DNA of 64,000 nucleotides from CAYNFQ01 sp964396715 (lineage in GTDB: Bacteria > Patescibacteriota > Microgenomatia > Daviesbacterales > UBA10151): the NCBI GenBank assembly GCA_964396715.1, contig CAYNFQ010000001.1, positions 137,463 to 201,462 on the forward strand, read 5' to 3'. Numbering within the stretch: the first letter of the stretch is position 1; each line of letters starts with the position of its first letter. Below are positions 36,093 to 45,147 of this stretch, piece after piece. The position numbers and the translations under genes were made by a program. The notes under the pieces were generated by a model. That model did no database searches. It saw nothing but the letters and a program-made list of their open reading frames with translations, and was not told the DNA's origin.

Positions 36093-37492
36093 TATGGGCA
36101 ATTCTTTTATTGGGGTTAATATTAAGGCTGATCAGCTTAGATCAAAGCCTTTGGCTGGATGAGGCAATTAATGTTTTGGCAACCCAAAAGTATTCTTTTG
36201 CAGGCATGATAACAGAATATGCCAAGGCTGATTTTCACCCACCCGGCTTTTTTATCATCTTGTGGTTTTGGACCAAACTTTTCGGATACTCTGAAATTGC
36301 TGTCAGGATTCCTTCGGTGATTTTTGGGGTGGTAACAATTGGGAGCATCTATTTAATCGGCAAAAAGCTGCATTCCCGAAAAGCAGGACTTATTGCCGCT
36401 TTGCTTTTAAGTATTAACCCCTTGCACATTTATTACAGCCAGGAAGCCAGGATGTATGCACTGGCTACTTTGGCAGTCTCGATAAATATGTTTTTAGTGA
36501 TAAAATTTGTCAGAGAAGAAAAATTCAACTTAATTTTTTTGGCTATCAGTAATTTGGCAGTTTTGGCATCTGATTATGTTGCCTACTTTATTTTTCCCGC
36601 CCAAGCTTTTTTTCTGCTGATGATTGGGAAAAAGGAGATAATCAGGAAATGGACTATAGCGTTAGTTAGCGCCTTGGCTTTAGGTTTATGGTGGCTGCCG
36701 GTATTTTTGAACCAGCTAAATGTCGGATCTATTGCATCTGCCAATTTACCGACCTGGAAATTTGTGGCGGGAGCTTTTGATTTTAAAACTTTGCCTCTCA
36801 CCTTTGTAAAATTTATCATCGGCAGAATAAATCTTTCTGATAAGCTTACTTATGCAGCAGTTTTATTGCCACTTTGCACTCTTTGGGGGTATCTCTTATT
36901 AAGAGGCGTTAAATCATGGAGTAATTCCTTGAGGAAATTACTTATTGTCTGGATTGTTATTCCCCTTGCATTAGCAACTCTTATTTCATTTGTAGTGCCT
37001 GTATACAATTATTTTAGAGTTTTATATGTTTTACCTGCATTTATTATTTTGCTATCTTTGGGGATTTTGTCTTTTGAAAGCAAAAAAAAGTATATTTTTT
37101 TGAGCGCGGTGGTGTTAATAGAACTATTTTGCGCGCTGGTTTATTTATTAAATCCCGCATATCAGAGGGAAGACTGGAAGGGACTAGTTAATTATTTTGA
37201 AAACTTGGATTCAATTATTTTATTTGAAAGTTCCGGGACGCTGCCCCCTTTTGATTATTATGCAAAGGGTAGATTGAAAGCAAAAGGAGCCTTAAAAGAT
37301 TTTCCTATCAGAGATGAGAGGGGTGTTGTTGATTTGGAAGATGGTGAAAAAGATGTTTATCTTGTTGATTATTTGGTGCAAATAAGCGACCCCGACAGGT
37401 TGGTTGCCAAAAAACTCACAGGTTTAGGATACAATGTTTCTGATACAAAAGATTTCAGGGGAGTGGGATTTGTTTATCATTATACCAAGTAA
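36089..37492 (+). CDS. GT-C (ArnT/PMT-like) glycosyltransferase
   Basis: 467 aa, about 11 TM helices. LDQSLWLDEAINVLATQ (acidic residue in first loop), KADFHPPGFFIILWFWTKLFG and YYSQEARMYALATLAV are the standard PMT_2/GT39-type motifs, including HPP and QEARMY. It would transfer a sugar from polyprenyl-phosphate on the extracytoplasmic side. ATGA overlap with the GT2 upstream. Confidence 0.82.
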   Translation: MIWAILLLGLILRLISLDQSLWLDEAINVLATQKYSFAGMITEYAKADFHPPGFFIILWFWTKLFGYSEIAVRIPSVIFGVVTIGSIYLIGKKLHSRKAGLIAALLLSINPLHIYYSQEARMYALATLAVSINMFLVIKFVREEKFNLIFLAISNLAVLASDYVAYFIFPAQAFFLLMIGKKEIIRKWTIALVSALALGLWWLPVFLNQLNVGSIASANLPTWKFVAGAFDFKTLPLTFVKFIIGRINLSDKLTYAAVLLPLCTLWGYLLLRGVKSWSNSLRKLLIVWIVIPLALATLISFVVPVYNYFRVLYVLPAFIILLSLGILSFESKKKYIFLSAVVLIELFCALVYLLNPAYQREDWKGLVNYFENLDSIILFESSGTLPPFDYYAKGRLKAKGALKDFPIRDERGVVDLEDGEKDVYLVDYLVQISDPDRLVAKKLTGLGYNVSDTKDFRGVGFVYHYTK

Positions 37493-37495
37493 TCT

Positions 37496-38833
37496 ATGAG
37501 CAAATTAATGCTTATTTTGATAATCGCGGCACACTTGTCTGTTTTGTCCAAACTGATTTTTTTTCCTTACCCGGAATTTTTTGTTTATCCCTATTTAACC
37601 AATGCAGGCTTAAAACCATACAGCCAGATACTGGATCAACATTTTCCGGGGCTGATGTTTTTGCCCTTCAATTTTGATAATTTGGGGATGAATGATGAGA
37701 TTGTTGCCAGAATGTGGTTGATGGCCCTTGTTATTATAACCCAGCTGTTAATTTTTTTTGTAAGCAGGGAAATATTCAAAAGCGAAAAAAAGGCTCTAGT
37801 TGTTAATTTGCTTTATTTAATTTGGCAGCCTTTTTTTGAAGGTTGGGTTCTTTGGATCGATACTTTTTTGCCATTAATTTTATTGCCAGCTTTTTATGCT
37901 TTGTATAAAGATAAGATTTTTTTAACAGGACTTTTACTGGGAATGGGTATAGTTTTTAAACAGGTACTGATCCCGCTCTCGGGGTTGGTTTTAATTTATT
38001 TGATCTGGGAGATCAGGAAGATGAGGGTGATTGGGAGATATCTATTTGGCTTAAGTTTGCCTGTTATTTTAATGGTTACCTACTTTTTTTCAATAGGGGT
38101 CATAAAAGATTTTTGGTATTGGACAATTGTTTTTAATCTGACAACTTTTGCACAGTATGGCAGAAAAGGGCCATTTTTTACAGGAGTTGCCAGAGTAGGT
38201 TTTGCCATTGCCGCCTCATGTGGGGTCTTTTTCTCAAAAGATAAAAGGATGGTTAAAACTCTGATTATTTTTGTTCTTGGATCACTGGCGGCGCTTTATG
38301 CCCGTTTTGATTTTGTTCATTTTCAACCGGCATTGCCTTTTGTGTTGATTGCCACAGTTTTAGGATTTAGTGCAATATGGAAACAAAAATGGGCCCGATT
38401 GATACTAACAGGTTATCTTGTGGTGATTGTTTGGTGGTTATCAGTTTTTTACAGCGGGCATTTATCAAACAAGGTCATGTTTTTTGATGAGCACACCAAA
38501 GCAATTGCTCAAAAGATCAGACAATATACAAAAGAGGGAGATAAAATTTTTATTTTTGGGGCAGTGCCGCATCTTTACCAGATGACAAAAACAAAACCTG
38601 CTGGAGATGTATTTGTTTTTCAATTCCCCTGGTTTGTCATGGTAACAGAGGAAAGACTACTTGAGGGTTTAAAAAAAGATCATCCGGAAATTGTGGTTTC
38701 GGACAGGACTGTTGCAATAGAAGGGCAAAAGATCACTGAATTTGGGAAAGGATTGGATGAATATATTCAGCAAAATTACCAAGCGGTTGACCAAGTAGGA
38801 TCTACCCAAATTTTGCGTAAATTTACCCACTAA
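37496..38833 (+). CDS. polytopic membrane protein, probable GT-C glycosyltransferase
   Basis: 445 aa with about ten TM helices. The first loop is LKPYSQILDQHFPGLMFLP, resembling the D-x-x-xPP first loop of GT-C enzymes, and the C-terminal 80 residues are soluble (KIRQYTKEGDKIFIFGAVPHLYQM). The signature is weaker than in its neighbours, so the class is inferred from layout and position. Ends shortly before a GT4 with its own putative promoter. Confidence 0.6.
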   Translation: MSKLMLILIIAAHLSVLSKLIFFPYPEFFVYPYLTNAGLKPYSQILDQHFPGLMFLPFNFDNLGMNDEIVARMWLMALVIITQLLIFFVSREIFKSEKKALVVNLLYLIWQPFFEGWVLWIDTFLPLILLPAFYALYKDKIFLTGLLLGMGIVFKQVLIPLSGLVLIYLIWEIRKMRVIGRYLFGLSLPVILMVTYFFSIGVIKDFWYWTIVFNLTTFAQYGRKGPFFTGVARVGFAIAASCGVFFSKDKRMVKTLIIFVLGSLAALYARFDFVHFQPALPFVLIATVLGFSAIWKQKWARLILTGYLVVIVWWLSVFYSGHLSNKVMFFDEHTKAIAQKIRQYTKEGDKIFIFGAVPHLYQMTKTKPAGDVFVFQFPWFVMVTEERLLEGLKKDHPEIVVSDRTVAIEGQKITEFGKGLDEYIQQNYQAVDQVGSTQILRKFTH

Positions 38834-38835
38834 TC

Positions 38836-38844
38836 TGCTAGAAT
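38836..38844 (+). promoter_or_regulatory. extended -10 box, leaderless type
   Basis: TGCTAGAAT (TGn plus TAGAAT), ending 7 nt before the ATG at 38852. Confidence 0.45.
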
Positions 38845-38851
38845 GTAGATT

Positions 38852-39874
38852 ATGAGAAAAATTAGAGTGGGAATGGATATCTCCCAGCTTGCCCACAAAG
38901 GCGGAGTGGCAATATATACGCAAAATTTAGCTTCAGAACTTGCTAAGATGAAAGATTTGGAAATGGTTTATTTCTATTCATCATTAAGGAAACCCTATAG
39001 GGGTAAGCTTAAAAATGTTAAGTCATACAGGCTTCCCCCGACCCTTTTTGAGATGTTGTTTAATAGGTGGAGAAATGTTTCCATTGAGAAATTTTTGGGA
39101 CCTTTGGATGTATTGCACTCATCCGATTGGACCCAACCACCATCCAAGGCAAAAAAGGTGACAACTTATCATGATGTAATACCCATAAAATATCCCCAGT
39201 GGTCACATCCCAAGATAGTTTCGGTACACAAAAGAAGATTAAAAATTGTGGAGACTGAGATAGATTGTGTGATTGCAGTATCCGAGGCCACAAAAAAAGA
39301 TTTGTTGACAGTTTCCAAAATACCGGAGGAAAAAATAATGGTGATTTATGAAGGCCCGACTGCAGATTTTAAACCGCAGTCTGAAGAAAAGACCGCACTG
39401 TTTAAAAAGAAATATCATCTGCCCCAAAATTTTGTCCTGGCAATTGGAGGGATAGGAGAGAGGAGAAATTTGGGAAGGATTAAACAGGCTGCTAAAGATT
39501 ATCACCTGGTTATTGCAGGTCAAACTGTTCCCTGGCTTGATCTTGAAGAGCTGGAACTTTTGTATGCATCTGCGGATGTCTTACTTTATGTTTCTTTATA
39601 TGAGGGATTCGGATTGCCAATCTTAGATTCATTTTCAGTTGGTGTGCCGGTTATCACCTCCAATGTTTCATCAATGCCGGAGGTTGGAGGAGCAGGGGCT
39701 TTATATGTTGATCCCACTGATATTGAGGATATCAAAAAGACATTAAAAAATGTTTTAGAAGATCGTGCGTTGCGTGAGGATATGATTAAAAAAGGCTTTG
39801 AACAAATGAAAAAATTTTCCCGGGAAAAAGCTGCCAAGGAAACTGCCGGAGTTTATCGGAGGCTGATAGAGTGA
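38852..39874 (+). CDS. GT4 family glycosyltransferase
   Basis: 340 aa. GVAIYTQNLASELAKM at the N-terminus, TYHDVIPIKYP, CVIAVSEATKKDLL, FVLAIGGIGERRNLGRI and LYVSLYEGFGLPILDSFSVGVPVITSNVSSMPEVGG, the GT4 donor-binding motif (EGFGxxxxD/E; the second acidic residue is Asp here). Slightly short in the central region (only GQTVPWLDLEELELLYASAD between the first strand and the donor motif). GTGA overlap with the next GT4 gene. Confidence 0.87.
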   Translation: MRKIRVGMDISQLAHKGGVAIYTQNLASELAKMKDLEMVYFYSSLRKPYRGKLKNVKSYRLPPTLFEMLFNRWRNVSIEKFLGPLDVLHSSDWTQPPSKAKKVTTYHDVIPIKYPQWSHPKIVSVHKRRLKIVETEIDCVIAVSEATKKDLLTVSKIPEEKIMVIYEGPTADFKPQSEEKTALFKKKYHLPQNFVLAIGGIGERRNLGRIKQAAKDYHLVIAGQTVPWLDLEELELLYASADVLLYVSLYEGFGLPILDSFSVGVPVITSNVSSMPEVGGAGALYVDPTDIEDIKKTLKNVLEDRALREDMIKKGFEQMKKFSREKAAKETAGVYRRLIE

Positions 39875-40989
39875 AAATTTGGATAGATGGATATGAGGCA
39901 AATGTTTTACAAAGATTGGGTTCTTCCCAGGTGGCTTTTGAACTATTGAAACAATTTGAGGATTTGGATCACGAAAATGACTATACAATTTTATTGCCCA
40001 GTCCCCCGCTGGGCGACCTGCCAAAAGAAAGAGTTGGGTGGAAATATAAAATACTTCGGCCCAAAAAGCTTTGGACCAGAATTGCTCTGCCACTAGCTCT
40101 TTATTTATCCAAAAACAAACCGGACGTGTTTTTCTCACCTACACATTATATTCCGCGGTTTTCTCCGGTGAAACGAGTTTGTACTATTTTTGATCTGTCA
40201 TTTCTTCATTTTCCGGAAACTTTTACCAAAAAAGATCTCTGGCAGCTAAAAAACTGGACTCAATTTTCAGTCGAGAACGTGGAACATATTATTACCATAT
40301 CTGACTCCTCAAAAAAGGATATAGTAGCGACCTATGGAGTGGATAACAATAAAGTGACTGTTGCCTACCCCGGGTTTAATGAAGAAATATTTCACTTAGT
40401 AGATGATCAGGCAAAGACTGACAAAGTCTTTAAAAAATATAAAATGAAGGATCCCTACATTATATATATAGGAACTGTCCAACCAAGGAAGAATATTGTT
40501 AGGTTAGTAGAAACAGTCTCAAGAGTTGAGGATTTAAAATTGGTAATTGTAGGTAAGATGGAGGGTGAGGGTAGAGGGGGGTGGATGTATACAGAGAGCT
40601 TGAATGCTCCTAAAAAATTTGAGATAGAGGGTAGAGTAAAGTTTTTGGGATTTGTCCCGACAGAGGATTTACCCTTTCTTTTATCTGGTGCAAAAGCTTT
40701 TATCCTGCCTTCTCTTTGGGAAGGCTTTGGGATCCCGGTTTTAGAGGCCATGGCTTGCGGAGTACCGGTTCTGGTTTCCAATGTTTCATCTTTGCCCGAA
40801 GTAGTTGGTGAGGTGGGATTAACTTTTGATCCATATTCAATTGATCAGATAGAACAGGCAATCAGGATAGTTTTGACAGACAGAAAGTTAAGACAAAAAT
40901 TATCCAAAGCTGGACTGATACAAGCCCAAAAATTTTCCTGGGATAAAATGGCAAAAACCGTCTTAAAAGTTTTTGAAAACTTTGCTTGA
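39871..40989 (+). CDS. GT4 family glycosyltransferase
   Basis: 372 aa, starting with GTG that overlaps the previous stop. VCTIFDLSFLHFPETFTKKD, IITISDSSKKDIV, YIIYIGTVQPRKNIVRLVE and FILPSLWEGFGIPVLEAMACGVPVLVSNVSSLPEVVG are textbook GT4 motifs (mannosyltransferase/WbaZ-like). It resembles the upstream GT4 along its whole length, suggesting an old tandem duplication. Confidence 0.88.
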   Translation: MKIWIDGYEANVLQRLGSSQVAFELLKQFEDLDHENDYTILLPSPPLGDLPKERVGWKYKILRPKKLWTRIALPLALYLSKNKPDVFFSPTHYIPRFSPVKRVCTIFDLSFLHFPETFTKKDLWQLKNWTQFSVENVEHIITISDSSKKDIVATYGVDNNKVTVAYPGFNEEIFHLVDDQAKTDKVFKKYKMKDPYIIYIGTVQPRKNIVRLVETVSRVEDLKLVIVGKMEGEGRGGWMYTESLNAPKKFEIEGRVKFLGFVPTEDLPFLLSGAKAFILPSLWEGFGIPVLEAMACGVPVLVSNVSSLPEVVGEVGLTFDPYSIDQIEQAIRIVLTDRKLRQKLSKAGLIQAQKFSWDKMAKTVLKVFENFA

Positions 40990-41004
40990 AAGATTGAGCT
41001 CATG

Positions 41005-41010
41005 TATAAT
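41005..41010 (+). promoter_or_regulatory. -10 box, leaderless type, deciding the acetyltransferase start
   Basis: TATAAT ends 6 nt before the ATG at 41017; an ATG at 41002 overlaps the box and is therefore unlikely to be the start. Confidence 0.45.
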
Positions 41011-41016
41011 CTTTAC

Positions 41017-41619
41017 ATGAGTATTTTTACAGACAGGATGGGAAGGGGTTTAACGGCCGCGCAGGCTTTGGGGAAAATCCTGGGAAGGATTTATAATTGG
41101 GTTTTGGATATTGAACTGCTTGTGGTGACCTGGGCAGGTTTGGTTCCCCTGCATTCATTTCGCCTTTTTATTTACTTTTTGGCTGGTATGAAGATAGGCA
41201 AAGATTCAAGGATTCATATTGGCGCCCGCTTTTTTTATCCGGCAAATATTACGATTGGAAATGGGACTATTATTGGAGATAACGCATTTTTGGATGGGAG
41301 GGATAAACTTACTATTGGTGATCATGTGGATATTGCCTCGCAAGTTTTGATCTATAACAGTGAGCATGATATCAATTCAGATGACTTTCACGCGGTAAAT
41401 GGGATTGTGGAGATTGGCGATTATGTTTTTATCGGTCCCAGGGTAATCATACTGCCGGGAGTAAAGATAGGCAGGGGAGCAGTTGTTGCGGCAGGAGCTG
41501 TGGTGACAAAAGATGTAGAAAATTTCGCCATAGTCGGAGGAGTGCCGGCAGAAGTGATAGGCGAACGAAAGATTCACAACTTACATTATCAGCTTGGGAG
41601 GGCACGCTTATTCCAATGA
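41017..41619 (+). CDS. O-acetyltransferase, left-handed beta-helix (hexapeptide) family
   Basis: 200 aa. Repeats of the hexapeptide type run from IGKDSRIHIGARFF through IGNGTIIGDNAFLDG, IGDHVDIASQVLIYNSEHDI and IGDYVFIGPRVIILPGVKIGRGAVVAAGAVVTKDV; His in YNSEHDI is the catalytic residue of maltose/galactoside acetyltransferase relatives. A hydrophobic segment at ~45-60 precedes the helix, as in WcaB/WcaF-type enzymes. Probably O-acetylates surface glycan. Start chosen from the -10 box. ATGA overlap with the next gene. Confidence 0.85.
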   Translation: MSIFTDRMGRGLTAAQALGKILGRIYNWVLDIELLVVTWAGLVPLHSFRLFIYFLAGMKIGKDSRIHIGARFFYPANITIGNGTIIGDNAFLDGRDKLTIGDHVDIASQVLIYNSEHDINSDDFHAVNGIVEIGDYVFIGPRVIILPGVKIGRGAVVAAGAVVTKDVENFAIVGGVPAEVIGERKIHNLHYQLGRARLFQ

Positions 41620-42257
41620 AGAAATTTCCAATCTCTCGACTTCGCTCGAGACAGGTTTTCAATCTTGCCTGTCGGCAGACAGGTTTTCAATCTTGCCTGT
41701 CGGCAGACAGGTTTTCAATTTTTTTACTGTTCTCTTTTTTACTGTTTATTTATATGGTTTGGCCTTCACCTTCTGCCATAGCGGATTTTAAGTCTCTGCC
41801 AAATTCTCAAAAATCGCGCCTGGAGGGTGACACAATACAAATCCCCAATGTTGCCGCTTATTTTTCCAATCACTACCGTGAATTTGTGGTGCCTTTTTAT
41901 GCAAAAAATTACCGGTTAAAGGTGAATTTGCCAATTCCCCCGCTCAGATTAAATCACCCGCCCGAATTTTCCTGGATTACAATAAAAAAACATACGGATT
42001 CCACCTATCTTGAGGAGTTGGTTTATCCTTTAAGAGATTCGTTGTTTGTAAACGGATATGAGCCATTTTATCCTGATGGGTCACCTAAATTTTGGGGGTC
42101 AACAAAATTTGAGGTTGACGGAAATCTTTGGGAGACCAAAACTACCTTGAGGTTTTACCACTCGAGTATTTGGATCAGACTGCTTGTTTGGTTTGGAATA
42201 ACTTTATCCATTTTTCTGCTATATAAAATGACTAAAAAAATTATATTTAATAAATGA
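41616..42257 (+). CDS. unknown membrane-anchored protein with a 28-bp repeat near its N-terminus
   Basis: 213 aa, not recognised. Residues 1-36 are encoded by a hairpin and 2.5 copies of a 28-bp repeat; then one TM (LLFSFLLFIYMVW), an extracytoplasmic domain of ~140 residues (SWITIKKHTDSTYLEELVYPLRDSLFVNGYEPFYPDGSPKFWGS) and a second TM near the C-terminus. Its stop overlaps the O-antigen ligase/polymerase start by ATGA, so it is probably a partner of that protein. Because 28 is not a multiple of 3, each repeat copy is read in a different frame, and copy-number change would shift the frame. Confidence 0.6.
   Translation: MKKFPISRLRSRQVFNLACRQTGFQSCLSADRFSIFLLFSFLLFIYMVWPSPSAIADFKSLPNSQKSRLEGDTIQIPNVAAYFSNHYREFVVPFYAKNYRLKVNLPIPPLRLNHPPEFSWITIKKHTDSTYLEELVYPLRDSLFVNGYEPFYPDGSPKFWGSTKFEVDGNLWETKTTLRFYHSSIWIRLLVWFGITLSIFLLYKMTKKIIFNK
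41650..41719 (+). repeat. 28-bp tandem repeat, 2.5 copies
   Basis: Units 41650-41677 and 41678-41705 are identical, and 41706-41719 repeats the first half. Each unit junction forms a hairpin (CCTGTC GGCA GACAGG, at 41668-41683 and 41696-41711). A separate hairpin TCTCGA/TCGAGA lies just upstream at 41634-41651. The unit length equals four heptads. Confidence 0.92.
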
Positions 42258-43666
42258 AAATATTTTTTTTTGAAAAACTACTTTTTTATTCGGTTGTATT
42301 TCTTTTTGTCTTTATCCCCTTATATCCGAAATTTCCGCTGTTTAATATTGCCGCTACATTTGTTGCTGTCAGGATAGAAGATTTAATTATTGCCGGCTTT
42401 TTATCCTTGTGGGTTATTTATATTGTCTTATCCGGTCGGATAAAAGAAGTATTATTAACCAAGCTGACTCTTGTCATGCTTCTATTTTTTGCAATTGGAG
42501 CACTATCTACTTTTTCTGCAATTTTTTTAACACAAACTGTTATTTGGCATTTGTCTATACTGCATTTTTTAAGAAGGGTGGAGTTTATGTTACTGATGGT
42601 TGTTGTTGCCACAATTGTTAAAAATAGCAAACAACTGGTTACAATTTTAATTAGTTTGGCATTTGTGTTACTTTTGGTTAATCTATATGCTTTGGGCCAG
42701 CAATTTTTGGACTGGCCAGTTATTTCCACAACCAACTCCGAATTTTCCAAAGGCTTAATTTTGAGGCTTACTCCAGGTGCAAGAGTAAATTCAACCTTTG
42801 CCGGACATTATGATCTGGCTGTATTTTTGGCCATGGCAATCACCATACTTACTACAATGTTTTTTGCCGTCAGAAAAACTTTGAAGATTGGGGTTTTCGG
42901 ACTGGGAGCTTTATCAGGACTGGTTTTAATAATGACTGCCGCCAGGCTTTCTTTTGTCGCCGCATTTGTGGGAATAATTACTGCATTGCTTTTAACACGT
43001 CAGAAAAAGTATATACTTTTTATCATTATTGCCGTCGGGCTAATTTTAATATACCCGTCGCAACTGAGAGATAGACTTTTCTCCACCATTACGGTTAATC
43101 TATTCCAGCAGGGGCAAAGATACGAGGGGAGAAGTGAAGATCAGCAGATCAGAAGCAAATTAAACATCCCCACTTTGGCAATAAAAACATCCTCTCAATC
43201 AGCAGAAACTTCCACATTTGCAAGCGACTCAGCTGCATTTGCAACAGATATTGCCCCCGGAGAGCCGGTTGATACCACTCAGCTGGGGGTTTACAGATCT
43301 TTTCAAATTAGGCTGCAGATCGAATGGCCCAGGGCAGTCAATGCTTTTTTGAAAAACCCCTTTTTGGGAACCGGTTATTCCTCGCAAGGATTGGCAACGG
43401 ATAATGATTTTTTAAGGTCTCTGGCTGAGGTTGGACTTTTGGGTACGATTGCGTTTGGGTTAATTTTAGTGGAAGTTGGAAAAAGGATCTATTGTTGTTT
43501 TAGCAATGTAAGTAAAATAATACGCTATTTTTCTGCCGGGGTTTTTGCCATGATTATCACCTTTTTGGTCAACGGCTTATTTATTGATGTTTTTGAGGCT
43601 TCCAAGGTGGCGTCACTTTTTTGGATGACAGTAGGTTTAAGTTTGGCGGCATTGAAATTTAAATGA
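42254..43666 (+). CDS. O-antigen ligase/polymerase family protein (Wzy/WaaL)
   Basis: 470 aa, about 11-12 TM helices. It contains a long extracytoplasmic loop (about 280-350) and NPFLGTGYSSQGLATDNDFLRSLAEVGLLGTIAFGLILV, the conserved C-terminal motif of the PF04932 family (G.G......HN/DN...L.E.G..G). This enzyme would polymerise or ligate lipid-linked glycan made by the surrounding genes. The loop includes a Ser/Thr/Ala-rich insertion (SSQSAETSTFASDSAAFATD), unusual for the family. Confidence 0.82.
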   Translation: MKIFFFEKLLFYSVVFLFVFIPLYPKFPLFNIAATFVAVRIEDLIIAGFLSLWVIYIVLSGRIKEVLLTKLTLVMLLFFAIGALSTFSAIFLTQTVIWHLSILHFLRRVEFMLLMVVVATIVKNSKQLVTILISLAFVLLLVNLYALGQQFLDWPVISTTNSEFSKGLILRLTPGARVNSTFAGHYDLAVFLAMAITILTTMFFAVRKTLKIGVFGLGALSGLVLIMTAARLSFVAAFVGIITALLLTRQKKYILFIIIAVGLILIYPSQLRDRLFSTITVNLFQQGQRYEGRSEDQQIRSKLNIPTLAIKTSSQSAETSTFASDSAAFATDIAPGEPVDTTQLGVYRSFQIRLQIEWPRAVNAFLKNPFLGTGYSSQGLATDNDFLRSLAEVGLLGTIAFGLILVEVGKRIYCCFSNVSKIIRYFSAGVFAMIITFLVNGLFIDVFEASKVASLFWMTVGLSLAALKFK

Positions 43667-45138
43667 AATTTTTTAAAATTTTTAAAAACCCATATGTATA
43701 TTTGGTTCTGATTATACTGGCAGGATTTTTTGTCAGGCTTTATAGAATTGATGCGCCGATTGCTGACTGGCATTCCTGGAGGCAGGCTGATACAGCTGCT
43801 GTCACCAGAAATTTTATTAAAGAGGGGTTTAACCCATTATTACCCAGATATGATGATATGTCGGCTAATGCTGAAACGCCTATTTCCAATCCAAACAGGT
43901 TTAGATTTGTGGAGTTTCCGTTTTACAATATTTTTGTTTATCCCTTTTATTTAATATTCGGAATTAGCGAGATGTACCATAGGTTGGTTTCCATTATTTT
44001 TTCTCTGGGGAGTGTTTTATTTCTTTATTTGATTGTGAAAAAGTATGCAGATCAGATAACAGCCTTAGTGTCTGCCTTTTTCTTTGCCTTACTTCCTTTT
44101 AATGTATTTTTCTCCAGAACTACTCTGCCCGAGCCGACATTTGTTTTCTTTGCCTTGGGGATGATCTATTTTGTGGACAGGTGGATTTGGGAAGGTAGGG
44201 GTATTTTGAGACTTTGGGGATTTGTATTTGCTGCAACTTCATTTTTGATTAAGCCCTGGGCAATATTTTTTTATTTGCCGCTTTTTTACTCAGTTTTAAA
44301 AAAGAGCATCACCCGTAAATTATTTCTACAATTTATGCTTTTTTCTGTCATTGTTTTGCTCCCTTTTATGTTATGGAGACTTTGGATTTTGCAGCAGCCG
44401 GAAGGGATACCGGCATCTTCCTGGCTTTTAAACAGCGACGGGATTAGATTTAGACCTGCCTTTTGGTGGTGGATAATTTCCGAGCGCATGGGAAGAGAAA
44501 TATTGGGGGTAAGCGGCATCGCGTTATTTGTGATAGGACTTATTACCAGACCAAAAAACGACCATTACTTTTTGCATATTTGGGCATTTTCCGCTTTTTT
44601 GTTTATGGTAGTTTTTGCCACAGGCAATGTCCGGCATAATTATTATCAGATTTTATTTGTGCCCGCGGCCTCTGTATTTTTGGCCAAGGGGTTTGTGACT
44701 CTTTTGATGAGAAATGACAATTTTATTCCGAGGATTTGGACCATATTTTTAGCCCTGTTTTTGCTGCTGCTGACATTTTATTTCACTTATAAACAGGTCA
44801 GCGGTTTTTATCAGATAAATAATCCGGCCATGGTGGAGGCGGGAAAAAGAGCGGATCGGATTTTGCCAAAAGAGGCCATAGTTTTAGCACCTTATAATGG
44901 AGACAGCGCCTTTTTGTATCAGACAAACCGGCCGGGTTTTCCATTTGTGCCGCTACCGGTTGCAGAATTGGTGGCAGATTACTCAGTTACCCATTACGTC
45001 TCTACAGTTTTTGATCCTCAGACTAAATGGGTGATGCGCCATTTTAAAGTTTTGGAGGAAAATGATAAATTTGTCATTGTTGATTTAACAATACTGGAAA
45101 ACGCGCTCGATGACTCTTTGGATCCGGAACCTCACTGA
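43663..45138 (+). CDS. GT-C (ArnT/PMT-like) glycosyltransferase
   Basis: 491 aa, about 11 TM helices. YRIDAPIADWHSWRQADTAAVTRNF in the first loop and RFRFVEFPFYNIFVYPFYLIFGISEMYHRLVSIIFSL are motifs of GT39/GT83-type enzymes common in CPR glycan islands (the WHxWRQADTA form). A soluble C-terminal tail of ~100 residues follows. ATGA overlap with the ligase. Confidence 0.8.
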   Translation: MKFFKIFKNPYVYLVLIILAGFFVRLYRIDAPIADWHSWRQADTAAVTRNFIKEGFNPLLPRYDDMSANAETPISNPNRFRFVEFPFYNIFVYPFYLIFGISEMYHRLVSIIFSLGSVLFLYLIVKKYADQITALVSAFFFALLPFNVFFSRTTLPEPTFVFFALGMIYFVDRWIWEGRGILRLWGFVFAATSFLIKPWAIFFYLPLFYSVLKKSITRKLFLQFMLFSVIVLLPFMLWRLWILQQPEGIPASSWLLNSDGIRFRPAFWWWIISERMGREILGVSGIALFVIGLITRPKNDHYFLHIWAFSAFLFMVVFATGNVRHNYYQILFVPAASVFLAKGFVTLLMRNDNFIPRIWTIFLALFLLLLTFYFTYKQVSGFYQINNPAMVEAGKRADRILPKEAIVLAPYNGDSAFLYQTNRPGFPFVPLPVAELVADYSVTHYVSTVFDPQTKWVMRHFKVLEENDKFVIVDLTILENALDDSLDPEPH

Positions 45139-45147
45139 GTTTTAAAA

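Noticed and set aside
41650..41719. CRISPR array
   Set aside because: The 28-bp units are adjacent with no spacers, lie inside a gene, and no cas genes are nearby.
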